A DNA stretch of 64,000 bases, from NCBI GenBank assembly GCA_038131595.1, contig JAYPPR010000005.1, positions 34,560-98,559 on the forward strand. The letters run 5' to 3'. Source of the DNA: UBA9926 sp038131595 (GTDB taxonomy: Bacteria; Pseudomonadota; Gammaproteobacteria; Pseudomonadales; Azotimanducaceae). Below are positions 50,868 through 59,330 of the stretch, one piece after another. Made by a program: the position numbers and the translations under genes. The first letter of the stretch is position 1, and each line of letters begins with the position of its first letter. The notes beneath the pieces were generated by a model. It saw only the letters and a program-made list of their open reading frames with translations, made no database searches and was not told where the DNA came from.

Positions 50868-51647
50868 ATGGGGTCACTGGCAGGCAAAGTCGCCGTTATT
50901 ACCGGAGGGTCTCGAGGCATCGGTCGGGGCATTGCGGAAGCCTACCTCGCAGAAGGAGCGAGTGTTGTCATTAACGGTCGCTCACCTGAAAAAGGAGCCG
51001 CGACCCTGCGCGACTGGGGCACCCCGGATCGGGCTCGATTTGTCGCCGGAGACGTAAAAAAGAGAGCTGACGTCGAGGCCGTCGTCGATGAGGCAATGAC
51101 CGCATTCGGCCGCATCGATATTCTGGTCAATAACGCAGGCGGGTCGACCGGATTTGCACCCATTCACGAGCTTGCAGAAGAAGCCTGGCAAGAGGCTAAC
51201 CACTGGATCCTTAACTCCTGTTTCTGGGCAACAAGACGCGCGATTCCGGACATGCTGAGCCGGAATTGGGGCCGAATCATCAATATCTCTTCTGTTGAGG
51301 GCGCGCAGGCCAACAAAAAAAATGTATCTCACTACATCACGTTTAAGCACGCGATGAATGGCTTTACCAAAGCCGCGGCCTTCGAATATGGAGATCTTGG
51401 GATCACCGTGAACGCGATTAGTCCGGGTGCTATCGAAACCGATCTCATGATGGAGGCGGGCCCCGATGCGGCAGCGTCCATGGGCGTGACGTATGAGGAG
51501 TTTAAAGACACCTACGCCCAAGAATCTGCGATCAAGCGCTTGAACACGGTGGAAGAAGTGGCCTCGCTTGCACTCTATCTGGTCAGTGAGCAGGCAGGTG
51601 GTATGACTGGCGCCATCTTGCCCGTTGATGGCGGCACATCCTTGTAG
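50868..51647 (+). CDS. Short-chain dehydrogenase/reductase
   Basis: 259 residues from the ATG at 50868, with AGGGAGA upstream (the 50847 start lacks one). Rossmann TGGSRGIGRGIA, NNAGGSTG, catalytic Ser in INISSVEG and Tyr-x3-Lys in SHYITFKHAMNG, and the C-terminal NAISPGAIETDLMMEAGPDA. NAD(P)-dependent oxidoreductase of a hydroxyl/keto substrate. First gene of a probable plus-strand catabolic unit with the kinase-like, Rieske and GST genes. Confidence 0.93.
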   Translation: MGSLAGKVAVITGGSRGIGRGIAEAYLAEGASVVINGRSPEKGAATLRDWGTPDRARFVAGDVKKRADVEAVVDEAMTAFGRIDILVNNAGGSTGFAPIHELAEEAWQEANHWILNSCFWATRRAIPDMLSRNWGRIINISSVEGAQANKKNVSHYITFKHAMNGFTKAAAFEYGDLGITVNAISPGAIETDLMMEAGPDAAASMGVTYEEFKDTYAQESAIKRLNTVEEVASLALYLVSEQAGGMTGAILPVDGGTSL

Positions 51648-51737
51648 GGGCGAGCCGCACTGCCCCCAGATTTGGAGCCGCTATCAATCATGCAAAACCT
51701 AACCACGGACGCTCTCAACAATTTCAAGTAAAAGAGG

Positions 51738-52826
51738 ATGATCATGACGACGATTCCTGACCTACCTGCGGGCTTCACAGCGACTTTTCTCACCGAGCAA
51801 TTACATCAGCACGGGTGTCTACCGGCGGACGGCGCAGTTTCAAACGTCAGCCAATCCACCATTGGCGATGGCACCGGCATGATGGCTGAAATCGCCAAAC
51901 TTCATCTGCACTACGACGGGAATCAAGGAAACGCGCCTGACTGCCTTATCGCCAAGTTTGCCTCCCAAAACCCGACTAACCGGGAGATCGCCACTGCCTA
52001 TAACTTGTATGAGCGCGAGACCCGGTTTCTCGCTGAACTCGACCCACTGACAGAGGTTCGAACGCCGGCAACTTATCTGTCCGTTCGCGAGGGCGATCGT
52101 TTCATCATTCTCATGGAGGATCTAACCGACTACGACGTGGGCAGTCAGGTGATTGGCGCAACGCTCGAGCAGTCAATGCTCGCCATTGATCAACTCGTTA
52201 AATTGCATGCGCCATTTTGGGGGAAGGTCGACTCGCTCGACTGGGTTCCTCATATTGCAAACAGTTATCACGCAGACAACATGCAATCACTGGCGAGTAT
52301 TGGCGCCGAGGGGCTAATGGAGAAATTCGGCGACTACTTAACCCCGCTCTATGGGCAGCATCACGCCGCGTTCCTTGAGCGTTTACCGGACCTTCAAGCC
52401 GGGATGGACTCGGCCCCTGTCACGCTGTGTCACGGCGACTACCGAATGGAGAATCTACTGTACGGTAACCAACCGCATCACGACGCGGCCGCTGTGATCG
52501 ATTGGCAGGGTCCGCTGCGTGCACGCGGCATGAACGACGTTGCGCTGTTCCTGGGTCAAAGCACGCAGATCGATGTCCGGCGCAGCCACGAGCGAGCATT
52601 GATCGACCGCTATGCGAGCGGTCTCAAAGACGCTGGCATTGACGCCGGCGACTCGATGGAGCTCTGGACCGAGTACCGCTACTCTCTCCTATACAACTGG
52701 GTCTACGTCACGGTGGTTGCAGGGACGCTCGATACCAGCAATGAAACCGCCTTTGCTTGGATGGCCCAGATGGTCGCAAGACAGTCAGCGGTCACTGAGG
52801 ATCTCGCGCTCTTTGATCAGCTTTGA
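51738..52826 (+). CDS. Phosphotransferase (ecdysteroid kinase-like / APH family)
   Basis: 362 residues; start at 51738 or 51744 (MTTIPDLPAGFTATF). EcKinase/APH fold: IAKFASQNPTNREIA, EMED-like hinge ILMEDLTDYDVG, catalytic loop TLCHGDYRMENLLYG and metal site VIDWQGPLRARGMNDVALFL. In steroid- or xenobiotic-degrading bacteria these proteins sit beside Rieske and CoA-dehydrogenase genes. Probably phosphorylates a hydroxyl of a lipophilic substrate; no substrate can be assigned. Confidence 0.88.
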   Translation: MIMTTIPDLPAGFTATFLTEQLHQHGCLPADGAVSNVSQSTIGDGTGMMAEIAKLHLHYDGNQGNAPDCLIAKFASQNPTNREIATAYNLYERETRFLAELDPLTEVRTPATYLSVREGDRFIILMEDLTDYDVGSQVIGATLEQSMLAIDQLVKLHAPFWGKVDSLDWVPHIANSYHADNMQSLASIGAEGLMEKFGDYLTPLYGQHHAAFLERLPDLQAGMDSAPVTLCHGDYRMENLLYGNQPHHDAAAVIDWQGPLRARGMNDVALFLGQSTQIDVRRSHERALIDRYASGLKDAGIDAGDSMELWTEYRYSLLYNWVYVTVVAGTLDTSNETAFAWMAQMVARQSAVTEDLALFDQL

Positions 52827-52919
52827 AGGCGAGACCCAGAAATCGACTAAACTTGACCCAAGAGCGCGGTTCTAGCGAGAATCGAACGACAAAAAGCGCA
52901 GCAAAAAAAGGACATTAGG

Positions 52920-54287
52920 ATGTCAGAAATTATCAAAATCGAACCGTGGCCTGATCAGACGACAAGGGACTCTCGTCTCCCAGGTTACCGCTACACGTCG
53001 CGGGATTTCTTCGAGAAAGAATGGGAAGGCATGTGGACCAAGGTTTGGCTGCTCCTTGGCAGAGAAGCCGAGATCCCAAAGCCCGGTGACTGGCAAATGG
53101 AAGAAGTCGGCCCCGAAGAGATTTTGATGGTTCGCCAGAAAGACGACACCGTCAAAGCCTTTTACAACGTCTGCCAACATCGAGGGAATCCGCTAGTAGA
53201 AGAAAAGAAAGGCCACGTGCTGCGCCGATTCGTTTGCAAATACCACAGCTGGGCTTTTTTACCGGATGGCGAATTAAACTTTGCTCCCGATAAAGAGGAC
53301 TTTCCTCAGGGCAACCCTTGCGAGAACGTTCGCCTCGAAGAGCTTCGCTGCGAGACCTTCGCGGGCTTTGTTTGGGTCAACATGGACCCAGACTGTGTGT
53401 CGCTGAAAGAGTACCTTGGTCCGATATGGGACGACTGGGAGAAGCGCGAAATCCACAAATGGCAACGCACCATGGCAAAGACCATGTGGCTGCCTTGTAA
53501 TTGGAAAATCGTGCTCGACAACTTCAACGAGTCCTATCACGTGCCCACTGTCCATATGCGCGCGACGCCTGACACCGACCGCAAGAAGATTCGCGGCGCC
53601 ATCGACACCTACTTCAAGGAAACTCGATTCGATCTCTCTGATGAAGGGCACAATCGCATGGTCATGCGGGGCGGCTTTGGCGTGGGTTCAACCGACGAGG
53701 ACGGCAACATCATCGATCCTTTGGCGAGCTTGCTCCGTTATTGGGAGATCGACCCCGAGGAGTATAAAGATCGAGCTGAAGACACTCGTGAAGCCTTGCA
53801 GCAAGCCAAGCGCAAGCTCGGGCCTTCAAAAGGCTATTCGCACTACGCCAATATCCCGGATGAGCAGTTCACCGACGCCTTCCACTACACGCTATTCCCA
53901 AACTTTGCCGTATCCGTATGGGCTGATGGGTTTCATTTCCTCAGAGCGCGCCCACACAGGGACGACCCTCAGCAGTGCCTCTTCGATAACTGGTGGTATT
54001 CAAGCCCAGCCTCACTGAATGAGCCAGGGTCCACTCAGCGTAGCAACCCAATTGGTGGCGAGCTTGAGGAAGGAGAAGCGCCGGTCGAGATGCTTACCTT
54101 TGGCGTCGACAGTGTTGGCGGTGCCATTCAAGAGGACGTGGAAGTATTCGTCACTCAGCAGCGAGGCTTCAGGTCACGTGGTTTCAAAGGTGTCTACTTG
54201 TCTAATCAAGAAAAACGCATTCGCCGATACCACGAACTGATCGACGACCATATCGAGAAGCACCTCGGCGTTAAACTCGAGGACTAG
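52920..54287 (+). CDS. Rieske aromatic-ring-hydroxylating dioxygenase, alpha subunit
   Basis: 455 residues. Rieske [2Fe-2S] ligands Cys85/His87 (NVCQHRGNPL) and Cys106/His109 (CKYHSWAF). The mononuclear iron site has His207 and His212 in DNFNESYHVPTVH, with the bridging Asp about residue 200 between the centres. No beta subunit or ferredoxin/reductase gene follows, so electron transfer must come from elsewhere. Substrate range is open; marine homologues often hydroxylate steroids, carnitine-like or aromatic compounds. Confidence 0.92.
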   Translation: MSEIIKIEPWPDQTTRDSRLPGYRYTSRDFFEKEWEGMWTKVWLLLGREAEIPKPGDWQMEEVGPEEILMVRQKDDTVKAFYNVCQHRGNPLVEEKKGHVLRRFVCKYHSWAFLPDGELNFAPDKEDFPQGNPCENVRLEELRCETFAGFVWVNMDPDCVSLKEYLGPIWDDWEKREIHKWQRTMAKTMWLPCNWKIVLDNFNESYHVPTVHMRATPDTDRKKIRGAIDTYFKETRFDLSDEGHNRMVMRGGFGVGSTDEDGNIIDPLASLLRYWEIDPEEYKDRAEDTREALQQAKRKLGPSKGYSHYANIPDEQFTDAFHYTLFPNFAVSVWADGFHFLRARPHRDDPQQCLFDNWWYSSPASLNEPGSTQRSNPIGGELEEGEAPVEMLTFGVDSVGGAIQEDVEVFVTQQRGFRSRGFKGVYLSNQEKRIRRYHELIDDHIEKHLGVKLED

Positions 54288-54342
54288 CGGCGATAAACGG
54301 CCCTGAGGCGCTTGGCGTGAAAGGGAATAAAGGGCGTCGCTA

Positions 54343-54981
54343 ATGACAGATCGATACACCCTGTACTCGGCACCGGGCGGTGGCGGCATGATTGTCCACG
54401 CCGCCTTTGCCCTCGAGCACATCCCTATAAAACTTGAACGTGTCTCGTGGGATGATCTTGGCTGGCAGAGCAAAGTAATCGGTCACTTGAACCCGCTGGG
54501 ACAGGTACCGACGATGATCCTTCCTTCCGGAGAGGTCATGACCGAAAGCGCTGCCATGCTCCTCCTCTTGAAGGATATCGCTCCCGAAAGCACACTCATT
54601 CCAGACTCAACCGACCCGTCAAGACCTGCCTTCTTGAGATGGCTCATGGTGATCAATGCTGCGCTCTATCCGACGTTCGCCTACAGCGATGTACCGGAGC
54701 GCTGGGTACAAGGCGATGAGCAAGCCGCCGGGCGGCTGAAGACTGGGGTCGATGACCATCGAAAAACGTTACTCACCGTTTTAGAACAGCAGGCGGTGGG
54801 GCCATGGTTCTTGGGCGCGCAAATGACTGCGCTCGATCTTTACTTTATGACGCTGCGATTTTGGGACCCAGGCCTTGAATGGTACGCTGCTCATGTACCG
54901 ACACTCGACCGCATCGGTCATGATATCGCCGAGATTGAGCCTGTGCGCCAAGTGCTGGACCAATACTTCGATCCCTCATGA
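54343..54981 (+). CDS. Glutathione S-transferase family protein
   Basis: 212 residues. N-terminal thioredoxin fold (YTLYSAPGGGGMIVHAAF; LNPLGQVPTMILPSGEVMTE with the cis-proline and Glu-Ser glutathione loop) and an all-helical C-terminal domain (LYPTFAYSDVPERW ... LGAQMTALDLYFM). The catalytic residue is unclear, the usual Tyr/Ser being replaced by a Gly-rich stretch. May conjugate or dehalogenate electrophiles formed by the neighbouring oxygenase, or act as an isomerase. Confidence 0.87.
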   Translation: MTDRYTLYSAPGGGGMIVHAAFALEHIPIKLERVSWDDLGWQSKVIGHLNPLGQVPTMILPSGEVMTESAAMLLLLKDIAPESTLIPDSTDPSRPAFLRWLMVINAALYPTFAYSDVPERWVQGDEQAAGRLKTGVDDHRKTLLTVLEQQAVGPWFLGAQMTALDLYFMTLRFWDPGLEWYAAHVPTLDRIGHDIAEIEPVRQVLDQYFDPS

Positions 54982-55094
54982 GCGCTGAATAGCCCGCCTG
55001 ACCATTGATCATTGGGCCGTGACGTCCAGTTGAGTCTTCAGCTCCGTATCGAAAACCCGATAGAGGTTAGTGAGCGAAGCAAACCGCCTGCTTC

Positions 55095-55940
55095 CTACTG
55101 AGGAGAAGCCCCCTGGACGATCACTCGCTGCATGTGCCGCCGATGGCCGTGGTAATCATTCATCGCCATATGAAACACCCGGCGGTTATCCCAAATGGTC
55201 AACATGCCAGGCGTCCATTTCAGGCGGATCACGAACTCTGGCTGGGTGATGTGATCCATTAAATACTTAAAAATGGGGACGCTTTCTTCTCGGGTCCATC
55301 CTTTAATTCGATGGGTATGAGGCAGGCTGCAGTAGATGCTCCGTCTGCCTGTGTCATCGTGGGTGCGAATCAGCGGATGCTCGACCTCGCTCTCTCCATC
55401 AACAGCGTTGTCATAGCTACCGCCGAGTGACTCCTTGGCAGCATCGCTCCGATAGGCGCCCTTGGCCCCGTGCACCAGCTTGGGTGAATAGACACCGGTT
55501 AACCCAGACAGGGTTGCCTGCATGCCCTCGCTTAGCGTATCGAACGCAGCGCGCGCATCAGCAAAGAGCGTATCACCGCCCTCAGGGGGAGTCTCAAGCG
55601 CATACAGCACCGTCGCCTTGGGCGGTTTTGCAAGGTAGGAGGTATCAGTATGCCAGCCTCCGCCAAAATTCATCTTCGCTTCTGGCTCTTTGATGATCGG
55701 AATCACATTCGGGTGCGACTGAACAGGGGTCATAAAGGGGTAAACATCGAGCTCACCGAATTGGGCAGAGAATGCGGCCTGCTGCTCGGGAGACAACGCT
55801 TGGTCAGGAAACGCGAGCACGCCAAGATCAAGCCACGCCGCCTTGATATCTGCTAATTCGCCATCTGCCAGCGGCTTTGATAAATCAACGCCCGTGACAT
55901 AGCCCCCAAGACCCTTCTGAATCGCGTCTACTTGAACCAC
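55095..55940 (-). CDS. TauD/TfdA-family Fe(II)/2-oxoglutarate dioxygenase
   Basis: 281 residues. Metal triad His97-x-Asp99 (GGGWHTDTSYLAKPP) and His257 (NRRVFHMAMND), with Arg268 for 2-oxoglutarate (HRRHMQRV). Also VTGVDLSKPL and TLFADARAAFDTLS. Oxidises a small or CoA-free substrate; in this family, taurine, alkylsulfates, carnitine or 2,4-D. On the opposite strand to the Rieske unit, and the next gene diverges across ~90 bases. Confidence 0.92.
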   Translation of the reverse strand: MVQVDAIQKGLGGYVTGVDLSKPLADGELADIKAAWLDLGVLAFPDQALSPEQQAAFSAQFGELDVYPFMTPVQSHPNVIPIIKEPEAKMNFGGGWHTDTSYLAKPPKATVLYALETPPEGGDTLFADARAAFDTLSEGMQATLSGLTGVYSPKLVHGAKGAYRSDAAKESLGGSYDNAVDGESEVEHPLIRTHDDTGRRSIYCSLPHTHRIKGWTREESVPIFKYLMDHITQPEFVIRLKWTPGMLTIWDNRRVFHMAMNDYHGHRRHMQRVIVQGASPQ

Positions 55941-56029
55941 TATCGCTCCCTCAACCTTCTTCCCCTCCCCAATCTAGGTTTAATTTCTGCTAGATTGCAA
56001 GCGCCGCATCAATCAAGAGGGAAACCGCT

Positions 56030-57094
56030 ATGACATCCCGACAAATCGCTGTGTTCAGGGGAGACGATGCATCACCTGAAGTGATGGACCCAACCCTCGA
56101 GATTCTTCGAGACCTTAATCTCGATCTCGAATTCATTTTCCCCCTGGTGGGTGCTGAGGCGATTGAGCAAACGGGTGAGCGCTTTCCTGACGAATCCAAA
56201 GCACAGATCGATGCAGCCGCCGCCACCCTGTTTGGCTCAACGAGCGGCAACAGCACGCAGGCGCTGTTTTACCTGAGATGGGGCAAGCAAACGTTTGCCA
56301 ATGTCAGGCCGTGCAAATATATGCCCAACGCCGCATCGCCCCTCAAGCACCCTGAGGCCATTGATTTCGCCATCATTCGAGAAAACCTTGAGGATCTCTA
56401 TCTGGGCCTAGAGGGACCTATTGATGACTTATCGGCACTCAATCTCTTTGCGCCACACGCCAGATCATCGCTCAAAGATCTAGGGCCCGGTCGATACGCC
56501 ATTAAAGCAATCACCGAGGCTGGAGCTGAGCGGGTGATCCGGTTTGCCTTCGAACTCGCGAGGAAGAGAGCCGGCAAACGCAAAGTGACGCTAACCAGCA
56601 AGTACAACATGCTTCATCAATCAGACGGGCTCTTTAGAGACATTGGCCGAGCCATCGCCGAAGAGTACTCAGACATCGAATTCGAGACATTTATTGTCGA
56701 CGATTTCTTGTGCCGCATGATTACCCAGCCCGATGCGCTGGATGTCGTTGTCACGCCCAATCTCTATGGCGACATCTTGTCAGATGGTGCAGCGGGCCTA
56801 ATCGGCGGTTTAGGTCTCGCTCCATCGGGGTGCTTTGGAGCCGATTACGCTTACTTCGAATCCGCCCATGGTACCGCCCCCGATATCCAAGGTATGAATG
56901 TCATCAACCCAACCGCAACGCTGCTCTCCGCAAGCATGATGCTCGAGTATCTTGGGCTTGAGGAGAGTGCGCTGGCGCTAACAAACGCCGTAACCGCAAC
57001 GTTCAAAGAGGGTCGGACACTTACCCCGGACCAGGGCGGCACATCTACAACCACCGACTTTTGCGATTCAGTAAGGTTTCACCTGGGAATCTAA
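56030..57094 (+). CDS. Isocitrate/isopropylmalate dehydrogenase family enzyme
   Basis: 354 residues. Beta-decarboxylating dehydrogenase fold: IAVFRGDDASPEVM, FALIRENLEDLY-type substrate motif (FAIIRENLEDLYLGLEG), KYNMLHQSDGLFRD, TPNLYGDILSDGAAGLIGGLG with the Mg-binding aspartates, and SAHGTAPDIQGMNVINPTA. Closer to tartrate/homoisocitrate/isopropylmalate than to NADP-IDH. No leuC/D nearby, so probably a catabolic 2-hydroxy-diacid dehydrogenase. The last ~58 bases are duplicated downstream. Confidence 0.88.
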   Translation: MTSRQIAVFRGDDASPEVMDPTLEILRDLNLDLEFIFPLVGAEAIEQTGERFPDESKAQIDAAAATLFGSTSGNSTQALFYLRWGKQTFANVRPCKYMPNAASPLKHPEAIDFAIIRENLEDLYLGLEGPIDDLSALNLFAPHARSSLKDLGPGRYAIKAITEAGAERVIRFAFELARKRAGKRKVTLTSKYNMLHQSDGLFRDIGRAIAEEYSDIEFETFIVDDFLCRMITQPDALDVVVTPNLYGDILSDGAAGLIGGLGLAPSGCFGADYAYFESAHGTAPDIQGMNVINPTATLLSASMMLEYLGLEESALALTNAVTATFKEGRTLTPDQGGTSTTTDFCDSVRFHLGI

Positions 57095-57252
57095 CGGGAC
57101 TCGGCAACAGTGGTGCGGTGCCCCTACTCTCCTTCGAACCAGAGCGGTTCAGCCACAACCACCGACTTTTGCAAATCAGTCAGGTTTCACCTGGAGATTT
57201 ACCTCGATTCGATAACTGGTATGCGGTGGCTCTGCTCTCCTCCGAAACAGGG
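57037..57252. repeat. 108-bp tandem duplication of the 3' end of the dehydrogenase gene
   Basis: Copy 1 (57037-57144) covers the gene end and ~50 bases behind the stop. Copy 2 (57145-57252) repeats it with ~70-75% identity: ACAACCACCGACTTTTGC (57047 and 57155) and AGGTTTCACCTGG recur exactly, then TGCGGTG and CTCTCCT words at matching places. The protein end TTTDFCDSVRFHLGI is mirrored by TTTDFCKSVRFHLEI in copy 2, where the TAA stop has become TAC. The period, 108, is three-fold divisible. Confidence 0.85.
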
Positions 57253-57581
57253 CCGCAGAGTGCCTGCCACCAGCATCAAGAACCAGTAAAGCAGCGGCCT
57301 TCTGGCTATCAGCACCCTTAAATCAGACCTCATTGCACTCCCGGCCCGACAAAGACCAAGACCAAGAATACAAACGAGGACGACTACTTACAGCCAATGA
57401 GCATACCTAGGGTTCTGATCTATATTGCTAGTTGGCTGGAGGCGCATAAGTTTTCATCTAAGCAGCATGTGCCTGGGATAGTTGATAGCAGTGGTCAATG
57501 ACCCGCGCGGCCGTGCTGCTCGCTAAACGCCTATGATTGAACCCCCTCAGAGAGCGTACCGAAACGGCTGGCGCATTGTGC
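57253..57581. other. 329-base gene-free region
   Basis: Between the tandem duplication and the 3' end of the CmcJ-like gene (stop 57582, minus). No credible gene, tRNA or terminator; some AT-rich words near 57400-57450. A short reading frame extending from the repeat copy has no independent support. Confidence 0.5.
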
Positions 57582-58820
57582 TCAAAAAAACACGAACGAC
57601 CGGACCACCACATTCTTCCGACACGGCGCATCTTCAGGCTGATGCGGGTCAATGCAGGCCGTATGAAACGACCACCTAGAGACTGACCCGTCAGTCACAG
57701 AGTCGTAACACTTCAGCATCGAGACTTCGTGCGGCTGTTGCTGCGGCACCCAGTACCACTCGTGATCTTGACGATAGGTAAACCGAGTTGTCTCGCCCAC
57801 TCGATCATCGTAGACCCGGTAATTGTTGATGTAGGGTTGATCCGCGAACGACGGCCAGGCGCAAAGCACGAATGGATTTTGCTCCACCGTCACCATGGGT
57901 TTAGCAAGATTAATTGACATAAACCGACGAGACATCAACTCGTCTACTTCCGCTTCGGTGTAGTTCACCGTGCGGCCGAAGTTGCGAAGATTCTTCAGCA
58001 GCAGTTCTCGGCAGCGAACTCGGCCACTATTATCGTTCAGGTCGTTATGGACGAGATTGGCGTAATTGGCATTCACGCCAGGGTTTTTGTCGTCCTGGTT
58101 TTCAGTCCGGTCCCCGGTGTAGTGCTTATCAAACACATCATGGTTGTAGACCAGCGCCTCGGTCGCGCCGGGAAAGTAATCCAGCAGCAACTGCTCCATT
58201 TCTGGGTAAAACACGCGCTCCACTTCCCGGTGATCGTAGAAGTTCTCGCACTGTGATTCGAAGTGAGCAAGCGACACCCCAAGCCGGTCCATCGACTCAG
58301 CAGAATACGGCGAAATCTCTGGGTAATACTCCTGAATACGCCGGGCATCGCGCAGCACTTGAGGGAAATAAAGGCAGCGATAGACTTCGGCTCGTTCATC
58401 CTGACGCAGCAAGTTTGCATCCGTCGCTCGACCTTCGTCTTTCCAAAGCGCGTTCGATGGCACGATCGAATATGACGGGTGCTCATTCACCGTATAACGA
58501 AGCGGTACAACAATGCCCCCTTCCGGCGCCTGCATGCCGCTCTCTTTGATATAGGCCATGCATTCACTAAAACGCCGAAACCCTTTACCCCACTTGGTTT
58601 CGATGGGTCCTGGGGGCGCATCATCCAAGTAAGCAGTGGCGGCACGCGCATCACCTCCCTCAATCAATGCAAGCGCATCACTGATGGCACGTCGAGTCCC
58701 GGCATCTCCATCCTGATCAAATGACATGTAGGAAAGCCCGCCATTGGCGGCGATGGGTGCCGGTTGACCTGCCGTTAACTCGAGTGGCGGGACATAGGTT
58801 GTTTGTGTTGACGCAGTCAT
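57582..58820 (-). CDS. CmcJ/NvfI/AsaB-like oxidoreductase
   Basis: 412 residues. C-terminal half carries NANYANLVHNDLNDNSGRVR, INLAKPMVTVEQNPFVLCAWPSF, NNYRVYDDRVGETTRFTYRQ and GSVSRWSFHTACIDPH, the signature of CmcJ-type hydroxylases and fungal AsaB/NvfI proteins, with His-x-Asp in VHNDLND and a late His in FHTA resembling a 2-oxoglutarate dioxygenase site. N-terminal ~110 residues are extra. Reaction unknown: hydroxylation or desaturation of a secondary metabolite is typical of the family. Uncommon in gammaproteobacterial core genomes, hence an accessory gene. Confidence 0.8.
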   Translation of the reverse strand: MTASTQTTYVPPLELTAGQPAPIAANGGLSYMSFDQDGDAGTRRAISDALALIEGGDARAATAYLDDAPPGPIETKWGKGFRRFSECMAYIKESGMQAPEGGIVVPLRYTVNEHPSYSIVPSNALWKDEGRATDANLLRQDERAEVYRCLYFPQVLRDARRIQEYYPEISPYSAESMDRLGVSLAHFESQCENFYDHREVERVFYPEMEQLLLDYFPGATEALVYNHDVFDKHYTGDRTENQDDKNPGVNANYANLVHNDLNDNSGRVRCRELLLKNLRNFGRTVNYTEAEVDELMSRRFMSINLAKPMVTVEQNPFVLCAWPSFADQPYINNYRVYDDRVGETTRFTYRQDHEWYWVPQQQPHEVSMLKCYDSVTDGSVSRWSFHTACIDPHQPEDAPCRKNVVVRSFVFF

Positions 58821-59330
58821 TGGTTGCGCTCCCGTATTCCAATTTTTCTTCTGTAGCAGTCTCTATTCGAGCAGTTTTCCCTGCGCCCCATTTCAACACC
58901 ATGCTTGGGGCCTTGGTTTAAGACTGCAACCCCTAGGCAGTTGAAACCAAATGACAAACCGATCACTAGGTCTCGTTATCTTGGGGACCTTCACTTTGGG
59001 ACGGAGTCACGCTCCTCGTGACGACCCTACCTCCGTCACTATGTCGTTCAAAGCGCCAGACCACAAATAACCCTTGGTTATGTGAATATGCTTCGGGCTC
59101 ACCAGCTTGAAGCGATTCCAGCTCAGCCGTTTGAGTGCTGCTCGACAGCAAACGCTTCTTGTATCCCCCACTCTCATTGGCCGTGATAACTCGCAAGATA
59201 GCCTCACTCCTGCCCAATGCGGTCCCTGGCGGCCACGCCCGAATCCGCGAGCAGCGCTACTACCAGCATGATCTACCGTCGAACAACGCGTTGGTGAACA
59301 GCCGGCCATTTCTACTGGGACCTCGGCAAG
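58821..59330. other. 510-base gap with a possible small minus-strand frame
   Basis: No clear gene. The region between 58966 and ~59220 on the minus strand reads ALGRSEAILRVITANESGGY and EAYSHNQGLFVVWRFERHS in one frame with protein-like composition, ending at TAG (58966), but without a recognised start or family; its upstream frame has no Shine-Dalgarno. It could be a remnant of a former gene. CmcJ gene promoter lies near 58821-58900. Confidence 0.35.

Noticed and set aside
57061..57321. An 86-codon plus-strand open frame after the dehydrogenase
   Set aside because: It is in the duplicated 3' end region, and its start lies inside the real gene.
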